NCBI GenBank assembly: GCA_029550925.1
Contig: JAKPGL010000130.1
Coordinates: forward strand, 40,821 to 104,820
Length of the DNA: 64,000 bases
Reading direction: 5' to 3'
Source of the DNA: Planctomycetota bacterium
GTDB taxonomy: Bacteria; Planctomycetota; Planctomycetia; Pirellulales; Thermoguttaceae
Part shown: positions 8,190 through 16,069 of the stretch, piece by piece
Layout: each line of letters starts with the position of its first letter
Position numbering within the stretch: position 1 is the stretch's first letter
Program-made: the position numbers and the translations under genes
The notes under the pieces: model-generated
Database searches by the model: none
Told to the model about the DNA's origin: nothing
The model's input: the letters and a program-made list of their open reading frames with translations, nothing else

Positions 8190-8205
8190 GTAAGTGAATA
8201 CTTAC
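8190..8205. promoter_or_regulatory. Candidate operator palindrome upstream of kinase
   Basis: GTAAGT GAAT ACTTAC is a perfect 6-base inverted repeat with a 4-base centre, about 130 bases upstream of the minus-strand kinase start, in an otherwise non-coding A/T-richer stretch. It has the form of a dimeric regulator site. There is no second copy in the window that I noticed, so this is weak. Confidence 0.25.
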
Positions 8206-8213
8206 TTTCTTTG

Positions 8214-8384
8214 CCCCCCCTACCCTCCCCTGCCCCGCATCCATCCTACCGGCTGTTCGTCGGAACGCCGTCTGTCCTGCCGGCGGTGTGTAACGTCGGC
8301 TGTTAGCCGGCGAGGTAGCGCCCGCTGTTAGCGGGCGGATGACTCAGGCTAGACAGCCTAAGTTACGTAACGCCCGCTGTTAGG
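8214..8384. repeat. C-rich tract and palindrome cluster
   Basis: A C-rich tract (8214-8237, CCCTACCCTCCCCTGCCCC type) is followed by GTCGGCTGTTAGCCGGC (8295-8311), CGCCCGCTGTTAGCGGGCG (8319-8337), AGGCTAGACAGCCT (8346-8359) and a truncated CGCCCGCTGTTAG (8371-8383). The order of units copies that at 4.4-4.5 kb. The last unit runs into the stop codon of the glycosyltransferase gene. Confidence 0.7.
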
Positions 8385-9546
8385 TGCTGTTCGCTCGCAG
8401 CAGTTCCTCATACAACGCCCGCAATTGGTCTGTCATCCGTTCATGCCGAAACTGTTCCACGCATCGGCGTCGGCCTTCCTCGCCCAGTCGGGCACGAAGC
8501 TCCGGATCACCGGCTAATCGGACCACTGCCCCGGCCAATCCCTCGACATCTTTCGGCCGGACTAAGTATCCGGTCTGGTCTGGCAGGACCACCTCCCGGG
8601 CGCCGTCAATATCGAAGCTGACCACGGGCCGACCCACTAACAAAGCCTGCGGCAGCGCCCTGGCAAGCCCTTCGCGTAGGCTCCCATGCACCAGAATATC
8701 CATCGCACCGATCCACCGGGGGATTTCTTCCGGCGGCACGAGTCCCACAAGCCGAAAATAGTCGGCCAGTCCTGCTTGTCGAATTTGCTGCTCGATGTTC
8801 GGCCTGAGGATGCCGTCGCCGATCAGAAGGAACCGGACCTGCGGGTTGTGGGCGAGGATTTTCGGGGCGGCAGCCAGCAGATATTCATGGCCTTTGAGAT
8901 AGAAAAGTCGAGCGATTTTGCCCACCACGATATGTTCCGGTCCCCAGCCCAGCCGGGCCCGGTATTCCGCTCGAAACGGGTCCGCCTCCAGGAAAGGTTC
9001 TACTTCCATGCCGCTGTAAACGGTTCGGCATTTTTCCCGGGGGGCGACGTTGGCCTGGACCAATTGGTCGGCCAAGGCGTCAGCCACACAGACCAGCCGA
9101 TGGCATCGTCGGGCCGCCCACCGCTCACAAGCCTGAAAAAACCATCTCGCCAAACCCGACTGATAGGGATGAAACGGCGCTCCGTGGACCGTATGCACAA
9201 TGGCCGGTGTCCGAAGTTGCCAGGCAACGGCCCGACCCAGCAGGCCCGCTTTGGCGCTATGGGTGTGGACCACATCGGGCCGAAATCGCCGGATGATCTG
9301 CCGCAGGGCCAGGTAACTGACCACATCCCGCCACGGATGGATCGGCCGACATAGGCTCGGCAGCAGCAGCATGGGGACTCCCCCTGCCCTGGCCCGCTCC
9401 ACCAGACTTCCTTCCGGTCCTTCCGGCGGTCCGGTTACCAGAAGCACCTGGTCGCCGTATTGGCGCAGCAGGTCCTCGCAGGTGAGCAAGGTATTCTCCT
9501 GCGCTCCGCCGAGGATCAGACGTGTGATGATATGAACGACCCGCAT
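8380..9546 (-). CDS. Family 4 glycosyltransferase (GT-B fold)
   Basis: About 388 residues. An N-terminal Rossmann-like domain (MRVVHIITRLILGGAQENTL, DVVHTHSAKAGLLGR, HTVHGAPFHPYQSG) and a C-terminal nucleotide-sugar domain (VGKIARLFYLKGHEYLLAA, VRFLLIGDG, VHGSLREGLARALPQALL, GRPVVSFDIDGAREVV) place it in GT4, the retaining transferases used in polysaccharide, glycolipid or glycoprotein assembly. In the E-x7-E motif the second glutamate is replaced by glutamine (REGLARALPQA), which may affect donor binding. Donor and acceptor are unknown. The ATG at 9546 has an AAGGAA site upstream; a GTG at 9570 is an alternative. It lies directly next to a MITE-like inverted repeat. Confidence 0.9.
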   Translation of the reverse strand: MRVVHIITRLILGGAQENTLLTCEDLLRQYGDQVLLVTGPPEGPEGSLVERARAGGVPMLLLPSLCRPIHPWRDVVSYLALRQIIRRFRPDVVHTHSAKAGLLGRAVAWQLRTPAIVHTVHGAPFHPYQSGLARWFFQACERWAARRCHRLVCVADALADQLVQANVAPREKCRTVYSGMEVEPFLEADPFRAEYRARLGWGPEHIVVGKIARLFYLKGHEYLLAAAPKILAHNPQVRFLLIGDGILRPNIEQQIRQAGLADYFRLVGLVPPEEIPRWIGAMDILVHGSLREGLARALPQALLVGRPVVSFDIDGAREVVLPDQTGYLVRPKDVEGLAGAVVRLAGDPELRARLGEEGRRRCVEQFRHERMTDQLRALYEELLRANST

Positions 9547-9563
9547 AGGTTCCTTAGGATTCC

Positions 9564-9751
9564 GTAACACTTCAGCCGAGCGAGAAGATTTCGCCTCTCC
9601 CCTCCGTGGGAGAGGCCGGCGAGCGAAGCTCGCCGGGTGAGGGGGAGAAAAAGTGTTTCCTGTTTCTCTCGGTCCCCCTCACCCTTACCCTCTTGGAGCC
9701 ATGGGGAGAGGGCGAGAGAGATAGGCCCCCTCCATTCGGCTGAACTGTTAC
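9564..9751. mobile_element. MITE-like inverted-repeat element
   Basis: A 188-base non-coding segment bounded by 16-base inverted repeats with one mismatch (GTAACACTTCAGCCGA at 9564-9579; TCGGCTGAACTGTTAC at 9736-9751). Inside are CTCTCCC/GGGAGAG and GGTGAGGGGG/CCCCCTCACCC complementary blocks, so nearly the whole element can fold. AGGATTCC just outside the left end and AGGTTCC just outside the right end could be a degraded target duplication. The structure fits a miniature inverted-repeat element, but no related transposase is in the window. Confidence 0.5.
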
Positions 9752-9791
9752 AGGTTCCATTGTACCGCAGAAGAAGCAGAGACCCCAGATG

Positions 9792-9865
9792 CGCCCGCTG
9801 TTAGCGGGCGCATGACTCAGCCTGGACAGGCTAAGCTACGTGTCGCTTAGCCTGTCCAGCCTGAG
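9792..9865. repeat. Palindromes including a perfect 20-base inverted repeat
   Basis: CGCCCGCTGTTAGCGGGCG (9792-9810) is followed by CTCAGCCTGGACAGGCTAAG (9817-9836) and its exact reverse complement (9846-9865), separated by 9 bases. The units are the same families as at 4.4 and 8.3 kb. The group lies just downstream of truA on the minus strand and could act as a transcription end or mRNA-stabilising hairpin. Confidence 0.75.
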
Positions 9866-9921
9866 GAGAAAGTCCGGACATAGACATTACAACGGCGATG
9901 GGGGTTGGGGAGGCGCCGGTT

Positions 9922-10884
9922 TTATTTTTCACTTTGCCAGCTCTGCGATCTTTCCGGCGAAAAACCGGAGGGCGGATCGAACCGGACGTAGAGCAGGTAG
10001 AGGCCTTCGGGCGGAGCGGTTTTGCCGGCGGCGGAGCGGTTTCGGGCGGCCAGGACTTCGGCCAGCCACTCCGGAGGGCGTTTTCCGCGGCCTACTTCGA
10101 CCAGCGTACCGACGATGGCCCGCACCATGTGATACAAAAATCCATTTCCTTCTACTTCCACGACGACCAAGTCCCCCCCCTGCCCTGCCCTCCCCTGGGG
10201 AACGACGAAATCGCCGAAGTCGAGCGACTTTTGCTCCGGGACCGACGCTCTGCCGGACGTTTCTACGCTGGGAACTGGGCAACCCAGGCTGCAGAGCAGT
10301 ACAGGGTCTTGGAGCGGCGTCCAACGGGGGCTTCCCCTCTGCCCTGCCCCGCACCGACGCACCGAAACGTCAAACAGGGTCCGGATCGTATCCAGCCGAG
10401 GCGAACCGCGGGATTGAAAACTGGCAAAGTCATGGGTTCCCACCAGCCGTTGACCGGCCTGGTGCATGGCCCACGCATCGAGCCGATAGTCCATCTGCCA
10501 TGCATAGCGCCGCAGAAAAATATGTCGGATCGGACCGTCATAAATAAGATACCGATACCGTTTGGCCGCGGCGTCTCGGCTAGGCCGAAACCCAGCCGAC
10601 GCTTCTTCTATCTGAAGGATCGCTACATCCGCCGGCAGTAGGGCGTTCATAGCCCGGAGGAGTTCTTCGGCCGTAAACCGGGCGTCCAGCGTGAAGGCGG
10701 CTACCTGGCCGAGTGCATGGACGCCTGTATCGGTTCGGCTGGCGCCCCGGACCCGCACCGACTGGCCCGTGAGTTGCCGAAGCACCACCTCCAGCACTCC
10801 CTGCACGGTTCGTTGTCCCGGCTGAAGCTGCCAGCCTGTAAAGCAGCTCCCATCGTAGGCCAAGGTGATCTTAAAGGTGGGCAT
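9922..10884 (-). CDS. truA: tRNA pseudouridine(38-40) synthase with internal insertion
   Basis: 320 residues. TruA converts uridines 38-40 of the tRNA anticodon arm to pseudouridine. Seen are MPTFKITLAYDGSCFTGWQ, the catalytic aspartate in RGASRTDTGVHALGQ (D52), KRYRYLIYDG, GTHDFASFQ and NGFLYHMVRAIVGTLVEVGRG. Family members are usually about 245-270 residues; this one carries about 60 extra residues (roughly 178-237) between VSVRR and the LVVVEVEGNGFLYHMVR strand. The insertion is bounded in the DNA by two C-rich CCCTGCCC tracts (10173-10200 and 10334-10350) and reads in frame as a low-complexity segment ending QGRAGQGGD. The catalytic core looks intact, so activity is plausible. Confidence 0.93.
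   Translation of the reverse strand: MPTFKITLAYDGSCFTGWQLQPGQRTVQGVLEVVLRQLTGQSVRVRGASRTDTGVHALGQVAAFTLDARFTAEELLRAMNALLPADVAILQIEEASAGFRPSRDAAAKRYRYLIYDGPIRHIFLRRYAWQMDYRLDAWAMHQAGQRLVGTHDFASFQSRGSPRLDTIRTLFDVSVRRCGAGQRGSPRWTPLQDPVLLCSLGCPVPSVETSGRASVPEQKSLDFGDFVVPQGRAGQGGDLVVVEVEGNGFLYHMVRAIVGTLVEVGRGKRPPEWLAEVLAARNRSAAGKTAPPEGLYLLYVRFDPPSGFSPERSQSWQSEK
10173..10350. repeat. Insertion in truA bounded by C-rich tracts
   Basis: The C8-TGCCCTGCCCTCCCCTGGGG tract (10173-10200) and CCCCTCTGCCCTGCCCC (10334-10350) mark the two ends of the stretch that has no counterpart in usual TruA proteins. On the minus strand the first tract has four G-runs with short loops and so fits a canonical G-quadruplex motif. 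A third similar tract is at 10941-10955 upstream of truA. Confidence 0.5.
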
Positions 10885-11090
10885 CGCTCCGCCTACATCG
10901 AACAGCTTTTAGGCTTCCTTGGGATAGATTCCACTCGGCTCCCCTGCCCTGCCCCGACTTAAACCCCGTGTATGGAGGCCCCGTCCAGGTAAACCATTTG
11001 CTGGGATCGTTTGCCCAACCGTTTTTTAGGGATCGGTCCTGTCCTAGGACGTTGGACGGCCTTAGAGCGCGGCTTGGAGGCGTGGAAACC

Positions 11091-12119
11091 TTAGGATGCG
11101 GCCCTAGCCAGCACACCGGCTTCTTTCAGCAGCAGTTCCGCGATCTGCACGGCGTTGGTAGCGGCGCCTTTGCGCAGATTGTCGCTCACGCACCAGAAGA
11201 CCAGCCCGTTGGGGTGCGAAAGGTCTTCCCGCACTCGACCGATGAACACTTCATCACGCCCTGTGCATGTCATCGGCATCGGGTATTGTTTCTTGTCGAT
11301 GTCGTCGATCACCACGATGCCGGGAAACCGCCGCCAAAGTTCCCGGGCCTCTTCGACGGACAGCTTCCGCTCCGTTTCCACCACGATCGTCTCGCTGTGG
11401 CAGTTGCTAACCGGTATTCGGACCGTCGTGGCGCAGACTTGGATCGACTCGTCTTCCAGGATTTTGCGGGTCTCCAGGACCATTTTCATCTCTTCGGAGG
11501 TATAGCCCTTATGTTTCGGCGAGCCGATCTGCGGAATGCAGTTGAAGGCGATCGGATATGGGAAACATTCGTACTGATAGGCTTGACCAGCCAGGGCGGC
11601 CCGCGTGCCGCCTTCCAGGTCCCGGCTGCCGACCACGCCGGCCCCGCTGACGGCCTGATAGGTGCTGACGATCACCCGCCGTACCCGGGCCGCATCATGC
11701 AGCGGCTTTAACGCTACGACCATCTGCGTGGTCGAGCAATTGGGGCTGGCAATAATCCCCTGATGACGCCGAATGGCATGGGGATTGACTTCCGGGATCA
11801 CCAGCGGCACCTTCGGGTCCATCCGCCAATAGCCGCTTTCATCGACCACCACACAACCCCGCCGCACCGCCTCCGGGATATAATCCCTAGCTACCTCGTC
11901 CGGGGTGCTGGAGATGATCAGGTCGATGCCGTCCAGGGCTTCCGGACGAAGTTCTTCGACCACCACCTCTCGGCCGTCAAAGGGGAGTTTTTTTCCGGCG
12001 GAATTCCGAGAGGCAAAAAAGCGGATATTTTTATACGGCAAACGGCGGGCCTCGATGATTTCTCGGATCAACCTTCCTACGGCGCCTGTGGCGCCCACAA
12101 CGGCGAGTGTTTCAAACAC
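11091..12119 (-). CDS. asd: Aspartate-semialdehyde dehydrogenase
   Basis: 342 residues. It reduces aspartyl-4-phosphate to aspartate semialdehyde with NADPH, the branch point to lysine/diaminopimelate, threonine and methionine. Visible are the NADP-binding VGATGAVGR (8-16), FFASRNSAGKK, the catalytic cysteine in SPNCSTTQ (C128), the VSTYQAVSGAG loop, ENCIPQIG-like AFNCIPQIGSPKHKGYTSEE, and RIPVSNCHSETI with the substrate-binding region. Length and motifs fit the bacterial Asd family well. The gene stands alone, divergent from the aldolase gene, with about 250 bases between the starts. Confidence 0.97.
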   Translation of the reverse strand: MFETLAVVGATGAVGRLIREIIEARRLPYKNIRFFASRNSAGKKLPFDGREVVVEELRPEALDGIDLIISSTPDEVARDYIPEAVRRGCVVVDESGYWRMDPKVPLVIPEVNPHAIRRHQGIIASPNCSTTQMVVALKPLHDAARVRRVIVSTYQAVSGAGVVGSRDLEGGTRAALAGQAYQYECFPYPIAFNCIPQIGSPKHKGYTSEEMKMVLETRKILEDESIQVCATTVRIPVSNCHSETIVVETERKLSVEEARELWRRFPGIVVIDDIDKKQYPMPMTCTGRDEVFIGRVREDLSHPNGLVFWCVSDNLRKGAATNAVQIAELLLKEAGVLARAAS

Positions 12120-12209
12120 GTCTTTTCACCTCCCAGGGCAAATCATGAACATTCCAAAACAGAACCCATTTCCAATAGTGCCGGTCTGCCTGCTCTTTCT
12201 CGGAAACGG

Positions 12210-12238
12210 CTGAAAAATCCAAGACTTTTTACTATAAT
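12210..12238 (+). promoter_or_regulatory. Sigma-70-like promoter for aldolase gene
   Basis: A perfect TATAAT (12233-12238) is preceded at 17 bases by CTGAAA (12210-12215), a four-of-six match to TTGACA. Transcription would start near 12245, about 127 bases before the aldolase ATG. This is a sequence-based call only. Confidence 0.55.
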
Positions 12239-12371
12239 CCGGAGAATCACTCTCGGCAAGAGCAGAGACCAGACCAAAGCCCCCACCTTTCGGGGGATTG
12301 CGTGGCGTCGATCGTGGTTGCCATTGGACGAAACCCTCGGAGTAGAGAAAACCATAGGAGACTCACCTGCC

Positions 12372-13169
12372 ATGAAAACCAATCCGGTCAAACAGAAACT
12401 TCGTCGGGGGGAGCCCAGTTTCGGTACCTGGCTTTCGTTGGGCCAGTTGCAGGCGGCGCGGATTTTGGCCCGCAGCGGCTGGGACTGGCTCACCCTGGAC
12501 ATGGAGCATGGGCCGTTCGATTGGTCGGAGGCGGCTGCCGTGTGTGCGGCGGTGGCCGACGCCGGCTGTGTCCCCCTGATCCGGGTACCGGAAGGAAGCG
12601 TCCCCTACATCAAACGGGCTTTGGATGTCGGGGCCTGGGGCATTGTCGTGCCGATGGTCGAAACGGTCGAGCAGGCCCGGCTGGCCATCCAAGCGGCCAA
12701 ATATCCCCCCGAAGGCATCCGAAGCGCCGGCGGCGGCATGCACGCCCTGAACTTCCAAGCCGGGCTGGAAGAATATTATCGCCAGGCCAACCAGGAGATT
12801 CTCGTCATCCTCCAGATCGAAAGCCCCCTGGGCGTCCAAAACACCGAGGCCATCTGCCAACTGCCCGGTTTTGATGCCCTGTTTATCGGGCCGAACGATT
12901 TGCGATTCCGGATGCGTCGGCCTGACGGCCAATTTCCCAGCCCGGAGGAGTTGGAATCGGCCATCCAGCAGGTGGTGGACATCGGTCGAAAGACCGGTCG
13001 GCCCACCGGCATCCATGCGATGGACCCGGCCGAGGCCCAACGCCGAACCGAGCAGGGAATGCAGTTTCTGGCCGTCGGAAGCGACCTGAGGATGCTGGCC
13101 TTGCAAAACGCCGCCTGGTGCGCCGCCCTTTGGCCCACCCGCCCCTTCACCGACCTGGCCCGGTATTAA
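12372..13169 (+). CDS. HpcH/HpaI family aldolase
   Basis: 265 residues. Members are metal-dependent class II aldolases that cleave 2-keto-3-deoxy or 4-hydroxy-2-oxo acids (for example 2-dehydro-3-deoxyglucarate or 4-hydroxy-2-oxoheptanedioate) to pyruvate and an aldehyde. The pattern is clear: FGTWLSLG, WDWLTLDMEHGPFD with the catalytic His (H46), PLIRVPEG, LDVGAWGIVVPMVETVEQA, QIESPLGVQN (metal-binding Glu), and FIGPNDL (metal-binding Asp). Start at 12372 is supported by TAGGAGAC upstream; an upstream in-frame extension would run over the asd promoter region. The last 108 bp of this gene recur exactly at 17770-17877, so this end was involved in a duplication or insertion. Confidence 0.92.
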   Translation: MKTNPVKQKLRRGEPSFGTWLSLGQLQAARILARSGWDWLTLDMEHGPFDWSEAAAVCAAVADAGCVPLIRVPEGSVPYIKRALDVGAWGIVVPMVETVEQARLAIQAAKYPPEGIRSAGGGMHALNFQAGLEEYYRQANQEILVILQIESPLGVQNTEAICQLPGFDALFIGPNDLRFRMRRPDGQFPSPEELESAIQQVVDIGRKTGRPTGIHAMDPAEAQRRTEQGMQFLAVGSDLRMLALQNAAWCAALWPTRPFTDLARY

Positions 13170-13171
13170 AA
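13064..13171 (+). repeat. Left copy of 108-bp exact direct repeat
   Basis: Covers the final 35 codons and stop of the aldolase gene plus two bases. It is identical base for base to 17770-17877, offset 4706. The copies flank three genes and their spacer sequence. Confidence 0.97.
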
Positions 13172-13443
13172 GAAAAGCTTCCTTGTTTATGGTGGAGACT
13201 GCCAGGGACAGTTTACATGTTTGCATTCTTTTGGACTTTACTGGGACTGCTAGGCTTCCCTAAAAAGCCACCGTTAGGGAAAGAGAAGGAGTTTGTTTCC
13301 TTCTATCTGGAGGGGGCTATCCTAGTGCGCTGGAATGCAGACGGAAATGTCATTGGAAACAGCGGTTGAAAGGGAGTGGGTGAAATAAGATAACCGACTG
13401 GGGGTGGCAGATCTATGGACCTTTTGAACAAGGAGACATAGGA
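13172..13443. other. Spacer at left boundary of repeat-bounded block
   Basis: 272 bases between the left repeat copy and the esterase gene. No gene is convincing. The sequence is A/T-richer than the flanks and ends with AAGGAGAC, the ribosome-binding site of the next gene. A promoter for the three-gene block would be expected here. Confidence 0.35.
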
Positions 13444-14625
13444 ATGCGGAAGATGATGTTTTACAGCACACTCTTTCTGACGGCGTTCACGATAGGAATC
13501 GGTCTTTGGGCGGCCGAAGCGATTGCTCGCTGGGAGGTCAAACAACCGGCCCCCTACGACGGCAAACAGGCAGATATGTCCAAGCCCGTTAAGATATTCA
13601 TCTTCATGGGGCAGTCCAACATGCTTGGGTTTGGCCTAGTGCCGGGGATGGACGTGAAAGGATCCTTGGGATACTACTGCAAGAAGGAGAAAAAGTATCC
13701 GTTCCTGTTGGACCAGCAGGGCAACTGGGTCCTACGGAAGGATGTGCGATGTGTGCTTTGGATAACTGCCAACTCTGGGCCTGCCAAAGTGGATTGGCTT
13801 CAGCCGGGATTTGGCGCCAGGCCGCAATTTATAGGGCCTGAATTAGGGTTTGGCTATGTGGTGGGCAATGCGGTGGAGGCGCCGGTGCTTTTGATAAAAG
13901 CCTGTATTGGGAATCGGAGCTTGGGCTGGGACTATCTGCCGCCTGGCAGCCAGCGGTTTGCCAGCGTCCGAAAGGATAGAAGCGGGGTAGAGAAGACTTT
14001 TGTATATGCTGGCTATAAGGACCGGCCGCCTTTTTGGGAGATGGACAAGGCGCAAGGACTAGCTACCCCGCCCCCTCCATGGCTGGGAAAGGATGGAAAA
14101 CCGATCGATTGGTATGCCGGCAAACAGTATGACGACGATGTGGCGAAGGCCAAGGCGGTCTTGGCAGATATCGGCAAGTACTATCCTGGGGCCGATAGCT
14201 ATGAGATTGCTGGCTTTGTCTGGTTCCAGGGGCATAAGGATCAGGATCCTGTATATGCCAGCCGGTATGAACAAAATCTCGCCAACTTGATCAAGGCCCT
14301 TCGCAAGGAGTTCAATGCTCCTAAGGTTCCGTTCGTGCTGGCCACTGGTTGTGGCAATCCTGGAACCGAGGGCTTTGGGTTGAAGATTGCCGATGCTCAA
14401 CTTGCGATGAATGATGCGAATAAATACCCGGAGTTTGCGGGCAACGTAACGTGTGTGGACGCTCGGGGGTTCTGGCCCAAACCGGAAGAATCTCCCAGCA
14501 AACAGGGCTACCATTACTACTGGAATGCGGCCACTTACATGGATGTGGGGTTATCGCTCGGCTGGGCCATGGTAGAGCTATTAAATAAGGAAAGAGCTAA
14601 TATAGAAAGGGGCAAGAATGAATGA
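13444..14625 (+). CDS. Exported SASA/SGNH-type carbohydrate esterase-like protein
   Basis: 393 residues. An N-terminal signal peptide (MRKMMFYSTLFLTAFTIGIGL...AEA) is followed by the block I serine motif FIFMGQSNMLGFG, a GPELGFGYVVG segment, and FVWFQGHKDQDP, the block corresponding to WYQGE of sialate O-acetylesterases. These define the PF03629-like group that removes acetyl groups from sugars. The spread of acidic and tryptophan residues suggests a secreted polysaccharide-acting enzyme, but the substrate is unknown. A strong AAGGAGACATAGG site precedes the ATG. Its stop overlaps the next start by ATGA, so the two are translationally coupled. It lies inside the block flanked by 108-bp repeats. 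Confidence 0.85.
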   Translation: MRKMMFYSTLFLTAFTIGIGLWAAEAIARWEVKQPAPYDGKQADMSKPVKIFIFMGQSNMLGFGLVPGMDVKGSLGYYCKKEKKYPFLLDQQGNWVLRKDVRCVLWITANSGPAKVDWLQPGFGARPQFIGPELGFGYVVGNAVEAPVLLIKACIGNRSLGWDYLPPGSQRFASVRKDRSGVEKTFVYAGYKDRPPFWEMDKAQGLATPPPPWLGKDGKPIDWYAGKQYDDDVAKAKAVLADIGKYYPGADSYEIAGFVWFQGHKDQDPVYASRYEQNLANLIKALRKEFNAPKVPFVLATGCGNPGTEGFGLKIADAQLAMNDANKYPEFAGNVTCVDARGFWPKPEESPSKQGYHYYWNAATYMDVGLSLGWAMVELLNKERANIERGKNE

Positions 14626-15950
14626 TCAAAAGGTCCTTATCGGAAGAAAGGATGGAATCTATGAGTAAGCAGTCTCCCCTGAGCCGACGGCAGTTTCTCC
14701 GTAACTCTGCCTATGCTGGTGCAGGTGTGGCGGCCGGGCAATGGTTGGCTCCGGCAGTGCTATCTGCCCCCTCTCCTTCCAAGGTGCTTGGCATCGGGTG
14801 CATTGGCCTGGGTACCCGGGGCGGCGATCTGATCAATGCCGTCGTGCATATCCCCGACGTCAAAGTAACAGCAGTCTGTGATGTCTATGCACCCCATCGG
14901 CAGAAAGGGGTTCAACGCAGCCAAAATCCCGATGTAAAAGCCTATGTGGATTACCGAGAGTTGCTGGCCGATCCGAATGTCGATGCCGTCATCATCGCTA
15001 CGCCCGACCACTGGCACTGCCAGATGGTGGTGGATGCCGCCAAAGCGGGCAAACATATCTATTGCGAGAAAGGATTCTGCCGGACCCTAGACGAGGCCAA
15101 GCGGATGCGGGAGGCGCTGAAACGCAGCGGAGTGGTCTTTCAACTGAGCCACCAGGCACGTCAGTCCACTTGTGCTTTCCAGGCGAGAGAACTGCTGGCC
15201 CAAGGGATTCTCGGCCCCATCAGCTTGGTCCGCACTGGCCGATTCAAGGCTTCGGATCCTGAGCATCCCAATTGGCGATGGTACGGCTACTATGATCAAT
15301 GGGAGCGACCGGACCCAGCAAAAGTGATTAAGGAACTGAATTGGGAGCTATGGTTGGGACCGGCGCCGAAAATCCCCTGGAACGAACGCCACTTCTGGCA
15401 TTGGCGGTGTTATTGGGCCTATGGGACCGGTTATGCCGGCGACCTCTTGTCGCACGAGATGGACTTCGTGCAGTATCTTCTGGAGCATGGAATTCCAGAC
15501 ACCTGCATTTGCACGGGGATGATTTCGCTTCTTCGAGATGATCGGGAAGTGCCGGACACATGGTCTACCATCTACGAGTTTGAAAGGCTTGGCCGGACCG
15601 TCACCTTTATTGGGAGCATGAATACCGGTCAAGCCAAACAGCCTGTGGAAATCTGCGGCCGAGAGGCCACCCTTCGTTTTGACGATATTGCCCACAATGT
15701 AACTCGTTTCCAGATCATCCCTGAGGAGCATGACGCCCGGACGGATTTGCCTAAAGGATACGACTGGAAAAAGACGCCCAAGCAGCCCAATCACATGGAA
15801 GACTGGATCAATTGCATCCGAAATGGCGGCGCTCCGAAATGCTCCACCGACGAGGCGTTCGTGGAAGCGGCCACCTCTCTGATGTCGCTGATATCGTACC
15901 AACAAGGCCGCAAAGTCCGATGGGACCCCGTGCGGGAAGAAATTGTCTAA
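14622..15950 (+). CDS. Tat-exported Gfo/Idh/MocA family oxidoreductase
   Basis: 442 residues from the ATGA-overlapping start; MSKQSPL at 14661 is an alternative start with an AAGGATGG site. The twin-arginine signal SRRQFLRNSAYAGAGVAAG predicts folded export. Then comes the Rossmann domain (IGCIGLGTRGGDLINAV, VTAVCDVYAPHR, VDAVIIATPDHWHCQMVVDAAKAGK, IYCEKGF with the EKP-like lysine motif changed to EKG) and the GFO_IDH C-terminal domain (GDLLSHEMDFVQYLL). Such planctomycete enzymes are NAD(P)-dependent sugar or inositol dehydrogenases or glycosidases with bound cofactor. The proline of EKP is glycine here; the lysine is kept. Coupled to the esterase gene. Confidence 0.9.
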   Translation: MIKRSLSEERMESMSKQSPLSRRQFLRNSAYAGAGVAAGQWLAPAVLSAPSPSKVLGIGCIGLGTRGGDLINAVVHIPDVKVTAVCDVYAPHRQKGVQRSQNPDVKAYVDYRELLADPNVDAVIIATPDHWHCQMVVDAAKAGKHIYCEKGFCRTLDEAKRMREALKRSGVVFQLSHQARQSTCAFQARELLAQGILGPISLVRTGRFKASDPEHPNWRWYGYYDQWERPDPAKVIKELNWELWLGPAPKIPWNERHFWHWRCYWAYGTGYAGDLLSHEMDFVQYLLEHGIPDTCICTGMISLLRDDREVPDTWSTIYEFERLGRTVTFIGSMNTGQAKQPVEICGREATLRFDDIAHNVTRFQIIPEEHDARTDLPKGYDWKKTPKQPNHMEDWINCIRNGGAPKCSTDEAFVEAATSLMSLISYQQGRKVRWDPVREEIV

Positions 15951-16069
15951 GAACCTTTACCGAAATGAAAACCATGGGCAGATCGCCGGCTACCCTCTAC
16001 CCTTCGGAATGGGGAGGAACATTCATTTTGTTAGAGGCGATCAGCCACCGGTGAAAAGTGGAGAAAACC

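Noticed and set aside
11763-12371. N-terminal extension of the aldolase by about 200 residues
   Set aside because: It would overlap asd and the promoter region; the aldolase family start and a TAGGAGAC site fit ATG 12372.
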